From Bacteroidales bacterium (GTDB lineage: Bacteria > Bacteroidota > Bacteroidia > Bacteroidales > P3), in the NCBI GenBank assembly GCA_017454015.1, contig JAFTDW010000005.1:62001-126000 (forward strand): a stretch of 64,000 nt of DNA, read 5' to 3'. Under the pieces are notes generated by a model that saw only the letters and a program-made list of their open reading frames with translations, did no database searches and was not told the DNA's origin. Below are positions 8,245-16,024 of this stretch, piece by piece. The position numbers and the translations under genes were made by a program. Every line of letters starts with the position of its first letter. Positions within the stretch are counted from its first letter, which is position 1.

Positions 8245-9550
8245 AATAACCCTGATGGTTTTGTTACTATCGCTTTGTCCTGATGCTAGGGCGCAGAACG
8301 GTATCAATGCGCCTTACTCTCAGTTTGGCGTGGGCATGGGCAACCAGCCATACAATATGCCTTTCGCCGCCATGACGGGCGGCGCGGTCTATGCCCGCAG
8401 CGGCTATAACTTTGTCAACCCTTTTAACCCTGCCTCTTACGCGGCGATACAGCCGGCGAGTTTTGTGTTCGACATCGGTTTCAATGTCGACATGAACCGC
8501 ATAAGCACCCCCTCGGCCTCCCTCTACGACGCCGATGCCAACATAGGCTACCTTGCCTTTGCTTTCCCAATCCTCAAGTGGTGGAAAACCTCGGTGGGTC
8601 TGCTTCCGTACAGCGACATCAACTATGAGTCGGTGCTTTTCAACGAGCCCGACGCTGTCAAGACACGTTACGAAGGCACCGGCGCCGTGAACCAGTTTTA
8701 CTGGGGCAACGCGTTCAACATTGTGAGCAGCTCCAACGGCACTTCGCTGCAGGCGGGTTTTAACATCAACTACCTTATGGGCAGTGTGGTGCGTGGCATA
8801 ACCTACGATTTCCAAGGCGACGACTCCACCTATTTCCTCGACTCGCGCCGCGAGAAGACCACGCGTATCCGCAACTTCACCTTTGACCTGGGTCTGCTCT
8901 ACAACCAGCCGCTGAGCTCAAAATACACGCTCGAAGTGGGCTTGGTATGCCGCACGCCGCAGGCTATGTCGGTTACCGATGCCGCCGCGGTCTACACTTT
9001 CATGACACGCAACGGGGTGGAGTATCTTATTGACACTGTGTTTCCCCGAACCGGCAGCAATGAGTACAAGAGCACCCTCGAGCAGCCTCTGGCAGTAGGT
9101 GTGGGCCTCGCACTGCTGGGTCACAACCGCTGGCGTGTGAGCACCGACATGGAGTGGTCGGCATGGAAAGGCCTCAAATACACCGAGAACGCCTCCTTCA
9201 ACATATTTGGCCAAAGCACCCTGAGCTACGACAGCTACAGTCGCTACTCCCTCGGCATGCAATGGCTGGGCAATAAAGACGCCACAAAGTACATGCACCG
9301 CATAGCTTTCAGCGGCGGCCTCCACTGCGACCGCGGCCTGATGTACCTCAGCACCTCCAACGAGCCTATCAACGAGGTGGGCTTTGGCCTGGGTGCCTCA
9401 CTGCCTATGCGCAAAGGTCGCTCGCTGCTCAATATCGGTGTGGCCTACTCGCGTTTCGGCAACGCCGACCTGCTCACCAACAGCTGCACCACCATATCGT
9501 TGAGTATCGCCTCATGCGAGTCGTGGTTCGTCAAACGCAAATACGACTAA
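8228..9550 (+). CDS. Outer-membrane beta-barrel protein of the coaX-lptC cluster
   Basis: 440 aa. The signal peptide MKRRIEITLMVLLLS is cleaved at ARA|Q (22/23). The body alternates short hydrophobic and aromatic beta-strands with turns, including GVGMGNQPYNMPFAAMTGG and FVNPFNPASYAAI near the N-terminus. That organisation resembles FadL/OmpP1-like barrels. No specific substrate can be assigned. Its start lies inside the end of coaX, so translation is probably coupled. The conserved neighbourhood (coaX, TPR, lptC) hints at an envelope-assembly or lipid-related role, but this is inference from context only. Confidence 0.75.
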   Translation: MKRRIEITLMVLLLSLCPDARAQNGINAPYSQFGVGMGNQPYNMPFAAMTGGAVYARSGYNFVNPFNPASYAAIQPASFVFDIGFNVDMNRISTPSASLYDADANIGYLAFAFPILKWWKTSVGLLPYSDINYESVLFNEPDAVKTRYEGTGAVNQFYWGNAFNIVSSSNGTSLQAGFNINYLMGSVVRGITYDFQGDDSTYFLDSRREKTTRIRNFTFDLGLLYNQPLSSKYTLEVGLVCRTPQAMSVTDAAAVYTFMTRNGVEYLIDTVFPRTGSNEYKSTLEQPLAVGVGLALLGHNRWRVSTDMEWSAWKGLKYTENASFNIFGQSTLSYDSYSRYSLGMQWLGNKDATKYMHRIAFSGGLHCDRGLMYLSTSNEPINEVGFGLGASLPMRKGRSLLNIGVAYSRFGNADLLTNSCTTISLSIASCESWFVKRKYD

Positions 9551-9560
9551 CTTCCGAGTT

Positions 9561-9578
9561 CGCAATGCCACCATTGCG
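9561..9578 (+). other. Intercistronic hairpin
   Basis: CGCAATG and CATTGCG form a perfect 7-bp stem around a CCAC loop, 10 bases after the barrel-gene stop. No U-tract follows, so it is more likely an RNA processing or stability element than a terminator. Confidence 0.5.
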
Positions 9579-9630
9579 GATTTACACATCAACGTAACAG
9601 CACCAAAGTAAAAATCAAAATACCTCCAAT

Positions 9631-10959
9631 ATGATTAAGAAGATCAGAATTTCACTCATGGCACTTGTCCTCTTAGTGCCTGCTGTCTCTGCCAGCGCCC
9701 AGAAGTATGGCAAGACTCCAGAAGACAGCATCAGCTGCGTCACCAACATCTCTCTTTACACGGAGTTCTACAAGCAGAAGAACTATGCCGACGCCTATGG
9801 CCCGTGGAAAGAAACCCTCAAGTACTGCCCCAAGAGCAGCAAAAACCTCTACATCCGCGGCGTGACCATCATGAAGAACATGATAAACAATGCCAAGACC
9901 CCGGCGGAGCGCGACACCCTCATTGCCGAGCTTATGCGCATGTACGACCTGCGCATTGCCAACTTCGGCGAAGCCGCCGAGAACACCGCCAAGAAAGCCA
10001 TGGACTTGGAGTCCTACAAGCGCGACGATGGCCTCAAGGATTATTACCCCATGTACATGCAGGCTGTGAAGCTGGGCGGGGATAAGCTCGACGCGGCTTA
10101 TGTCACGAAATTCTTCGAGGCCACGGTGAAGTATGTCACCAAGGGCTATGCCGAGCCTACGCTTGTGGTAGACAACTACGACATCGCCAGCGACCTGCTG
10201 GAGAAGCAGTACAAAGCCCGTCGCGACGACACCGCCAAGGCCGCCGAGATTGCACGCTACATTGCCAGTGTCGAGAATGCTTTCTCCCCGTATGCCACTT
10301 GCGAGCAGCTGGTGGCTATCTACTCCAAGAAGTTCGAGGCCAACCCCAACGATGCCGATCTCCTCGTCAAGATTACCACCATCATGCGCAAGAAACGCTG
10401 CATGAGCGAGGAGCTCTTCTTCAAGGCTACCCAGAAACTCCACGAGATGCAGCCGTCCCCCTCCACCGCCTTGCTGATGGGACAGATGTGTGTGAACAAC
10501 CAGCAGTACGCCAAGGCTGTGGAGTATCTCAACGAGGCTGCCAAAGGCCTTACGGAAGCCGACGACCTCTACAACACCTATCTTGCCATTGGCATGGCCA
10601 ACTCGGCTCAGCGCAGCTATGGCGCCGCTCGCGCCGCCTATAACAAAGCCGCCGAGTACGACCCCACCAAGGGCGACCCTCTCTTCCGCATCGCACAGCT
10701 CTACTCCCAGAGCGCCGGAATGGTCGACGACGGCATGGGGGGCAAGTCGGTTTACTGGGCTGCTGTCGACCAGGCTCGCCGCGCACTCTCCGTGGAGAGC
10801 GGCGAAGAGTTCGCCTCCACGGTCAACAAGTTCATCTCCTCCTGCACCCAGCATTTCCCTAAGCAGGCCGACGCCTTCATGCTCAACCTGCTCGACGGCA
10901 ACAGCTACACCGTGGGTGGCTGGATTGGCGTCAGCACCACTGTCCGCACCAAAAAATAA
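9631..10959 (+). CDS. Secreted tetratricopeptide-repeat protein
   Basis: 442 aa. The signal peptide ends SASA|QK (23/24). The rest is alpha-helical with TPR-like units; the clearest are around 285-350, with QYAKAVEYLNEAAKG and AARAAYNKAAEYDPTKGDP. An early unit (ISLYTEFYKQKNYADAY, about 36-52) sits before a Cys-containing helix. TPR proteins scaffold complexes, and this one is periplasmic or outer-membrane associated. It follows the barrel gene by 80 bp and precedes lptC in a Bacteroidota-conserved order. No enzymatic motif is seen and the exact role is unknown. Confidence 0.8.
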   Translation: MIKKIRISLMALVLLVPAVSASAQKYGKTPEDSISCVTNISLYTEFYKQKNYADAYGPWKETLKYCPKSSKNLYIRGVTIMKNMINNAKTPAERDTLIAELMRMYDLRIANFGEAAENTAKKAMDLESYKRDDGLKDYYPMYMQAVKLGGDKLDAAYVTKFFEATVKYVTKGYAEPTLVVDNYDIASDLLEKQYKARRDDTAKAAEIARYIASVENAFSPYATCEQLVAIYSKKFEANPNDADLLVKITTIMRKKRCMSEELFFKATQKLHEMQPSPSTALLMGQMCVNNQQYAKAVEYLNEAAKGLTEADDLYNTYLAIGMANSAQRSYGAARAAYNKAAEYDPTKGDPLFRIAQLYSQSAGMVDDGMGGKSVYWAAVDQARRALSVESGEEFASTVNKFISSCTQHFPKQADAFMLNLLDGNSYTVGGWIGVSTTVRTKK

Positions 10960-10986
10960 CCCCACATCAACCACTTCCCGCCCATA

Positions 10987-11514
10987 TTGCCACTTCTCCT
11001 GCTATTTGCCTCCTGTGCCAACGACATGGAGAAGGTGGCTTTTTTCGACCGTAAGGCGCTCCCCAGCCAGTCGGTCAGGCAGGCCCATGTGGTGCGCAGC
11101 TCCGACGGCGACTTGCAGGTGTTGCTCGACGCACCGCAGATAGATGTCTACCAGCTCCCCGAAGCCAAGACCATCTACCCCCAGGGTGTCGCCATGGATT
11201 TCTACGGCTCCCACAGGTCGCTCAACGCCTCCGTCTCCGCGCGCTATGCCGTGTCGTACGACAGCAAGGATGTCATGGAGGCACGCGACAGCGTGGTGAT
11301 TGTAGACCACCGCACGGGCGACACCGTCTATCTGCTCAGCCTCGTGTGGGATGCCGCCGAGCACCGCCTCTTCTCGCACGACTCGGTGCGCTCCGTCAAC
11401 GGCCAGCGTGTCACCTACGGCGACGGCTTCGAGAGCGACGACAATTTCGAAAGCCCACAAATAATACGTCAACGCGGTACCATAGAGTGGAATGAGGACG
11501 AGACAACCCAATAG
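10987..11514 (+). CDS. lptC: LPS export protein LptC (lipoprotein-like)
   Basis: About 175 aa. LptC passes lipopolysaccharide from LptBFG toward LptA across the periplasm. The C-terminal signature YGDGFESDDNF-PQIIRQRGT is diagnostic of Bacteroidota LptC, and the middle is the beta-jellyroll. The N-terminus has a lipobox (FASC). The start is uncertain: only TTG at 10987 is a usual start codon, and it leaves a signal of just nine residues with no basic residue. The frame is open back to 10960, directly behind the TPR gene stop, so the real start may be a rarer codon upstream. The 3' end overlaps the next gene by 23 bp. Confidence 0.85.
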   Translation: MPLLLLFASCANDMEKVAFFDRKALPSQSVRQAHVVRSSDGDLQVLLDAPQIDVYQLPEAKTIYPQGVAMDFYGSHRSLNASVSARYAVSYDSKDVMEARDSVVIVDHRTGDTVYLLSLVWDAAEHRLFSHDSVRSVNGQRVTYGDGFESDDNFESPQIIRQRGTIEWNEDETTQ

Positions 11515-12130
11515 CAGCAACCCTTCCGGACGGGGCAACCCCACAAGAGAGCAGCGGCAAGGCTTTTTCTGGCTTGGCGTGATGCTGGCTCTGGTGGCGG
11601 CGGCCGCCGCCTTGCCCGGAGCCATTACGCGCGGCGCCGCAGGCGCCGCGCTCCCCCCACCCGACACCTTGCTCCCCGCCGTGCCTCCACATGCGCCGTC
11701 CGCTCAGCACATACCTTTCCGCAAGCAGCGTTTCTCGCTCGAGATGAACAGCGCAGACACGCTCGACTGGCAGCAGCTCCGCGGCATAGGCCACGCCTTT
11801 TCCAACCGCATAGTCGCCTACCGCAGCCGTCTGGGCGGCTTCTACGCCAAGGAGCAGCTCCTCGAGGTGTATGGCTTCACCGACTCCCTCTATGCCGCTA
11901 TCCTCCCGTCGCTCCGCCTCGACACATCGCTCCTCCGCCCTATCCATATCAACACTATTGTGCTCGACAGCCTCAAGCGCCATCCATACGTCGACTACTA
12001 CCAAGCCAAGGCTATCGTGGCCTACCGCCAGCGCTACGGCAATTACCGCAGCCCAAGCGACCTGCTCCGTGTCAACCTCATTGACACCGCAACTCTTGTC
12101 CGTTTAAAACCCTATCTTTCATTCCAATAA
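11492..12130 (+). CDS. ComEA-like helix-hairpin-helix membrane protein
   Basis: 212 aa. A basic N-terminus is followed by one membrane segment (about 25-45, FFWLGVMLALVAAAAALPG), a Pro/Ala-rich linker and two helix-hairpin-helix units. These are around ADTLDWQQLRGIGHAFSNRI-V and VDYYQAKAIVAYRQRYG. The length and layout match ComEA-type DNA-binding proteins of Bacteroidota. These hold the DNA-contacting domain outside the inner membrane and may take part in DNA uptake, although many family members have unproven roles. Its start overlaps lptC and its stop is one base from the lpxD ATG. Confidence 0.8.
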   Translation: MRTRQPNSSNPSGRGNPTREQRQGFFWLGVMLALVAAAAALPGAITRGAAGAALPPPDTLLPAVPPHAPSAQHIPFRKQRFSLEMNSADTLDWQQLRGIGHAFSNRIVAYRSRLGGFYAKEQLLEVYGFTDSLYAAILPSLRLDTSLLRPIHINTIVLDSLKRHPYVDYYQAKAIVAYRQRYGNYRSPSDLLRVNLIDTATLVRLKPYLSFQ

Positions 12131-12131
12131 C

Positions 12132-13160
12132 ATGAATTTCACACTTTCACAAGTGGCCACATTGCTTGGCGGCTCTGTCGAGGGCAACCCCGACGCCACC
12201 GTCTGCCGGCTTGCCAAAATCGAGGAAGGCTCCGAAGGCTCCCTCTCGTTCCTCGCTAATCCAAAATATACTCACTATCTATACACAACCGCAGCTACAG
12301 CTGTCATTGTCGCCAACGGATTTGTGCCCGAGCAGCCTCTGCATTGCTCCCTCATCAGGGTCGCCGACCCCTATGTGGCTTTCGCTTCCCTGCTTAAGAA
12401 GTTCAACCAGCTGCAGCTCGACAAGCATGGGGTCTCTCCGGCAGCGTTCATAGAGGACGACGCCACCGTGCCGCCCGACTGCTACGTGGGCCCGGCGGCT
12501 TATATCGGCCACAACGTCGTTGTGGGCCACAACGTGAAGATTTATCCGCAGGTCTATGTGGGCGACAACTGCCGCATTGCCGACGGCTCCACGCTTTTTG
12601 CCGGCGCCAAGCTCTACAGCTACACGCAGGTGGGCTGCAACTGCATCATCCATGCCGGCGCCGTGCTCGGGGCCGATGGTTTTGGTTTCGCACCCAAGCC
12701 CGACGGCAGCTATGAGAAGATCGACCAGATAGGCGCCGTGGTCCTCGAGGACGATGTCGAGATAGGCGCCAACACCTGCATTGACCGCGCCACAATGGGT
12801 ACCACCGTCATACACCGTGGCGCTAAGCTCGACAACTTGTGCCAGATAGCTCACAACGTGGTGGTGGGCTCCCACACCGTCATGGCGGCTCAGTCTGGCG
12901 TGGCTGGCTCCTCCAAGGTGGGCTCCCATTGCGTCGTGGCCGGTCAGGTGGGCATAGTGGGCCATATTGAGGTGGGCGACAGTGTCACTATCGGCGCTCA
13001 GTCGGGCGTCACGCGTTCCGTGGATTCCAACACCGTCATCCTCGGCAGCCCTGCCATAGAGGCTCACCGCCAGCGCCGGCTATATGTCCACCAGTTTCAC
13101 CTCGACAAGCTCGTGGCCCGTATCGACGCCCTCGAAAAGCAGCTGGCCTCTAAGGGCTGA
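12132..13160 (+). CDS. lpxD: UDP-3-O-acylglucosamine N-acyltransferase
   Basis: 342 aa, full length. Third step of lipid A synthesis: transfers a 3-hydroxyacyl chain from ACP to the 2-amino group of UDP-3-O-acylglucosamine. The N-terminal uridine-binding domain runs to about 100. A left-handed parallel beta-helix of hexapeptide repeats follows (about 105-300), with the catalytic-His segment CQIAHNVVVG. The C-terminal helix (HQFHLDKLVARIDALEKQL) is the usual trimer-packing helix. One base separates it from the preceding gene. Here lpxD is alone, without lpxC/fabZ or lpxA next to it. Confidence 0.95.
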   Translation: MNFTLSQVATLLGGSVEGNPDATVCRLAKIEEGSEGSLSFLANPKYTHYLYTTAATAVIVANGFVPEQPLHCSLIRVADPYVAFASLLKKFNQLQLDKHGVSPAAFIEDDATVPPDCYVGPAAYIGHNVVVGHNVKIYPQVYVGDNCRIADGSTLFAGAKLYSYTQVGCNCIIHAGAVLGADGFGFAPKPDGSYEKIDQIGAVVLEDDVEIGANTCIDRATMGTTVIHRGAKLDNLCQIAHNVVVGSHTVMAAQSGVAGSSKVGSHCVVAGQVGIVGHIEVGDSVTIGAQSGVTRSVDSNTVILGSPAIEAHRQRRLYVHQFHLDKLVARIDALEKQLASKG

Positions 13161-13245
13161 TGCATAATAGCAGTCCGAATACGTCGAGACAATTTAGTGT
13201 AGAACTTAGAGCGTATAACCAAACCTGAGATCCCCTGTCCGCATA

Positions 13246-14655
13246 TTGCTCTTCTTCGCCGCAGTCCTCGCGGCGCTCTCTCTTGTGGCTCTGCTCTTCC
13301 CTCGCGATGGCATCCCCATAGGCTCCGCCAACCTCCGCTTCCCCTCTCTGACAAGTCTCTTGGCTCCGCCCGAGCCTAAGCCCAACCTCGATTCCATCAT
13401 GGCCGCCGAAAAGCTCCGCGAGGAGCGCCTCGCGGCGCTCAACGACTCGCTGCACTACTACTCGGCTCTGCTGCTCAACGGCCCCGACCGCTTCTGGTTC
13501 CCCAATGGCGACAGCACTTTCTTCGACCCACTTTTCAGGATGCTCGACTCAGCACGCGCCTCCGGCCGTGTTGTACGCCTGCTCCACTATGGCGACTCGC
13601 AGATTGAGATGGACCGCATGACAGCATCTCTCCGCCGCGCCATGCAGCAGCTCTTTGGCGGCGCAGGCCCTGGCCTGCTCCCTTTCGTGCAAACTATGTA
13701 CTCCCCCTCGGTAAGCCAACACGCATCCGGCGCTCTCTCTCTACGTATCTGCTACGGCGACAGCCTTGAGCTTCGCGCCAATGGCAACTACGGCCCTATG
13801 ATGCGCTGCTACCACCTTGCAGGTCAGGCCTACTGTTCGGCAAAGGTTGTCGACGACTCCGCCGACAGTTTCTCCACTGTGCGACTCCTTGTCAACAACT
13901 TCGGCTCCCCACTCACTGCCACACTCTCGCTAAAGGCCTCCGGCTTTTCGCAGTCGCAGACACTTGTCGACGAAGGGGTACAGATGCTCTCCTGGCACCT
14001 CGACAGTCCGGCCTCTTCCATGCGTCTCTCTCTCTCCGGCAATGCCGACATCTATGGCCTTATGCTCGATGCCAACAGCGGTGTGGCGGTGGACAACATT
14101 GCCATGCGAGGCTGTTCGGGTCAGCAGTTCCGCATGGTCAATGCCGACCAGCTCGGGGCTTCCTATTCACTTATGGATGTCGGACTGATTATCATGCAGT
14201 TCGGTGGCAACTCGGTGCCTTATCTCCGCAACGCCAAGAGCCTCTCCTCTTACTGCGAGAGCATCGGCAAGCAGATAGACTACCTGCACCGCCTCTGCCC
14301 TCATGCCACAGTGCTCTTTGTGGGTCCCAGTGATATGAGCAGCACCGTGGGCGGCGTCCTGCAGAGCTACCCCTTCCTTCCTGCCATTGTCGACTCGCTG
14401 CAGCTCACCGCCACCGCCCACAACGCCGCCTATTGGAGTATCTTCCATGCCATGGGAGGCTTGAACTCCATGCTGTCGTGGCACGACGCCTCGCTTGCCG
14501 GTGCCGACTACGTGCATTTCACCAACAAAGGAGCTAACCTCATGGGCGACCAGCTCTCACAAGCTTTGACAAAAGCCTACAATTTCTACCTCTTCCGCCG
14601 TAAAATGACCCCGCCCCCCCCACCCCTGCCGTCCACCGCCCATAGTACCCAATAA
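13246..14655 (+). CDS. SGNH/GDSL-type membrane-anchored hydrolase or acetyltransferase
   Basis: About 469 aa. The N-terminal hydrophobic segment LLFFAAVLAALSLVALLF anchors it in the membrane, and the catalytic domain faces the periplasm. SGNH motifs are visible: block I HYGDSQIEMDRM (nucleophile Ser), an Asn-bearing QFGGNS, and the C-terminal ADYVHFTNKG with Asp-x-x-His. The C-terminus is Pro-rich. Such proteins partner with MBOAT acyltransferases (AlgJ/PatB logic), and an MBOAT gene lies two genes downstream. TTG at 13246 is the first usual start, but in-frame codons 13219-13245 read PNLRSPVRI, a good basic flank for the anchor, so the true start may be a CTG at 13228 or another rare codon. 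Confidence 0.8.
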   Translation: MLFFAAVLAALSLVALLFPRDGIPIGSANLRFPSLTSLLAPPEPKPNLDSIMAAEKLREERLAALNDSLHYYSALLLNGPDRFWFPNGDSTFFDPLFRMLDSARASGRVVRLLHYGDSQIEMDRMTASLRRAMQQLFGGAGPGLLPFVQTMYSPSVSQHASGALSLRICYGDSLELRANGNYGPMMRCYHLAGQAYCSAKVVDDSADSFSTVRLLVNNFGSPLTATLSLKASGFSQSQTLVDEGVQMLSWHLDSPASSMRLSLSGNADIYGLMLDANSGVAVDNIAMRGCSGQQFRMVNADQLGASYSLMDVGLIIMQFGGNSVPYLRNAKSLSSYCESIGKQIDYLHRLCPHATVLFVGPSDMSSTVGGVLQSYPFLPAIVDSLQLTATAHNAAYWSIFHAMGGLNSMLSWHDASLAGADYVHFTNKGANLMGDQLSQALTKAYNFYLFRRKMTPPPPPLPSTAHSTQ

Positions 14656-14671
14656 CACCCTTGTCCGTCAC

Positions 14672-15994
14672 ATGCCCCGGTTTTTCCCCATCCCCGCCCG
14701 CAGCAGCGCCAGCCGATCCCGGCTGTCGCCCCTGTTTTTCCTGCTGCTGTCCCTCTTTCCATCCCTCTCTCCGGCGCAGCCTGCCCTTCGCCTCGTGAGC
14801 CTCGACAGTTCCCATCCCTTCATTCGCTACAAAGCCGACACCCTCTACTCCGCACCAAACAGCGGAGCCGCCGACCGTTTCTTCGACAAGTGGAGCACCC
14901 TTGCCGCCACGGGCCGCGGCCACATATCCATAGTCCATATAGGCGGCTCACACGTGCAGGCCGGCACTTTCCCCCACCGTGTGCGCCAAAACCTCCTCGC
15001 AGCTTACCCCCACCTCGTCTCAGACCGCGGCATGATTTTCCCCTACTCGGCGGCACGCAAGTGCAACAACCCCGCCGACTACAAAATCCACCGCTCCCAT
15101 CCGCTCCAACTCACGCGTAACGTATATAAGGAGCCCGATGTGCCTCTGGGCCTTTGCGGCATCGCCGTGACGGCACGCGACTCGCTCGCGGCTATTGCTA
15201 TCGTCATCCCCGACTCTCTGATTGCCTACAGGAGCACACAGGTGGTGCTCTTTGGCCTCTCGCCCGACTCTGTCGTGCCTCTCCTCGGCCTGCAAGGACG
15301 CGAGGTGCCACCCTCTTATATCGACAGTCGTACCCGTCGCTACGTCTTCAACCTCAGCAGCTCCGTCGACTCGTTCTGCATACTGCTCCCTTGCAAAGCC
15401 GGGCAGTCCTTCTCGCTCACCGGCGTCTACCTCGCCAACAAGCGCCCCGGCTTCTCCTACCACTCCATTGGCGTCAACGGCGCTGCGGTGCCCGACTACA
15501 TCAAATGCAGCTACCTCTCCTCCGACCTCCGCTCCCTGCGCCCAGACCTCGTCATATTTGGCATCGGCATCAACGATGCCAACGCCAAGGATTTCGACAC
15601 AGCGGCTTTCCGCCAGTCCTACCTGCAGCTTGTCGACAGTATCCGCTCTGTATGCCCCAACTGCCTCTTCCTGTTCGTTACCAACAACGACGCATATCGT
15701 CGCACCGGGCGCCGCTCCTATTCCGTCAATACCAACGGCCTCCTTGCCCGCGATGTATTCTACCGTCTGGCCAACGACACCGGCGGCCTCCTCTGGGACC
15801 AGTTCTATGTCATGGGCGGCCTCCGCTCAATGGACAAATGGCGTATCGCCAAACTCGCTCAGCACGACCGCGTCCATTTCACCCGCAGCGGCTACGAACT
15901 GGTGGGCGACCTCCTCACCAACGCCCTCTTCAAAGCATACAACGACTATATCGCTCACAATAAAGCTCCCGTCAACTCCATCCTAACCCCCTAA
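14672..15994 (+). CDS. Second SGNH/GDSL-type secreted protein
   Basis: 440 aa. A long basic N-terminal region ends in a signal peptide (PLFFLLLSLFPSLSPAQP). Catalytic blocks are HIGGSHVQAG (block I, with GGS rather than GDS but the Ser kept), GIGINDANAKDF (Gly-x-Asn-Asp) and DRVHFTRSGYELVGD (Asp-x-x-His). It is similar in layout to the preceding gene, so the pair looks like an old duplication. It starts 16 bp after that gene and ends 30 bp before the MBOAT gene. Likely role: the periplasmic transfer or removal of acyl groups on an envelope glycan; the substrate is unknown. Confidence 0.8.
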   Translation: MPRFFPIPARSSASRSRLSPLFFLLLSLFPSLSPAQPALRLVSLDSSHPFIRYKADTLYSAPNSGAADRFFDKWSTLAATGRGHISIVHIGGSHVQAGTFPHRVRQNLLAAYPHLVSDRGMIFPYSAARKCNNPADYKIHRSHPLQLTRNVYKEPDVPLGLCGIAVTARDSLAAIAIVIPDSLIAYRSTQVVLFGLSPDSVVPLLGLQGREVPPSYIDSRTRRYVFNLSSSVDSFCILLPCKAGQSFSLTGVYLANKRPGFSYHSIGVNGAAVPDYIKCSYLSSDLRSLRPDLVIFGIGINDANAKDFDTAAFRQSYLQLVDSIRSVCPNCLFLFVTNNDAYRRTGRRSYSVNTNGLLARDVFYRLANDTGGLLWDQFYVMGGLRSMDKWRIAKLAQHDRVHFTRSGYELVGDLLTNALFKAYNDYIAHNKAPVNSILTP

Positions 15995-16024
15995 CCCACT
16001 GTCAACTCATATCCCACGTCTCTC

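Noticed and set aside
9673..10974. 433-codon minus-strand frame opposite the TPR gene
   Set aside because: No recognisable motif or signal; the + strand gene has a signal peptide and TPRs.
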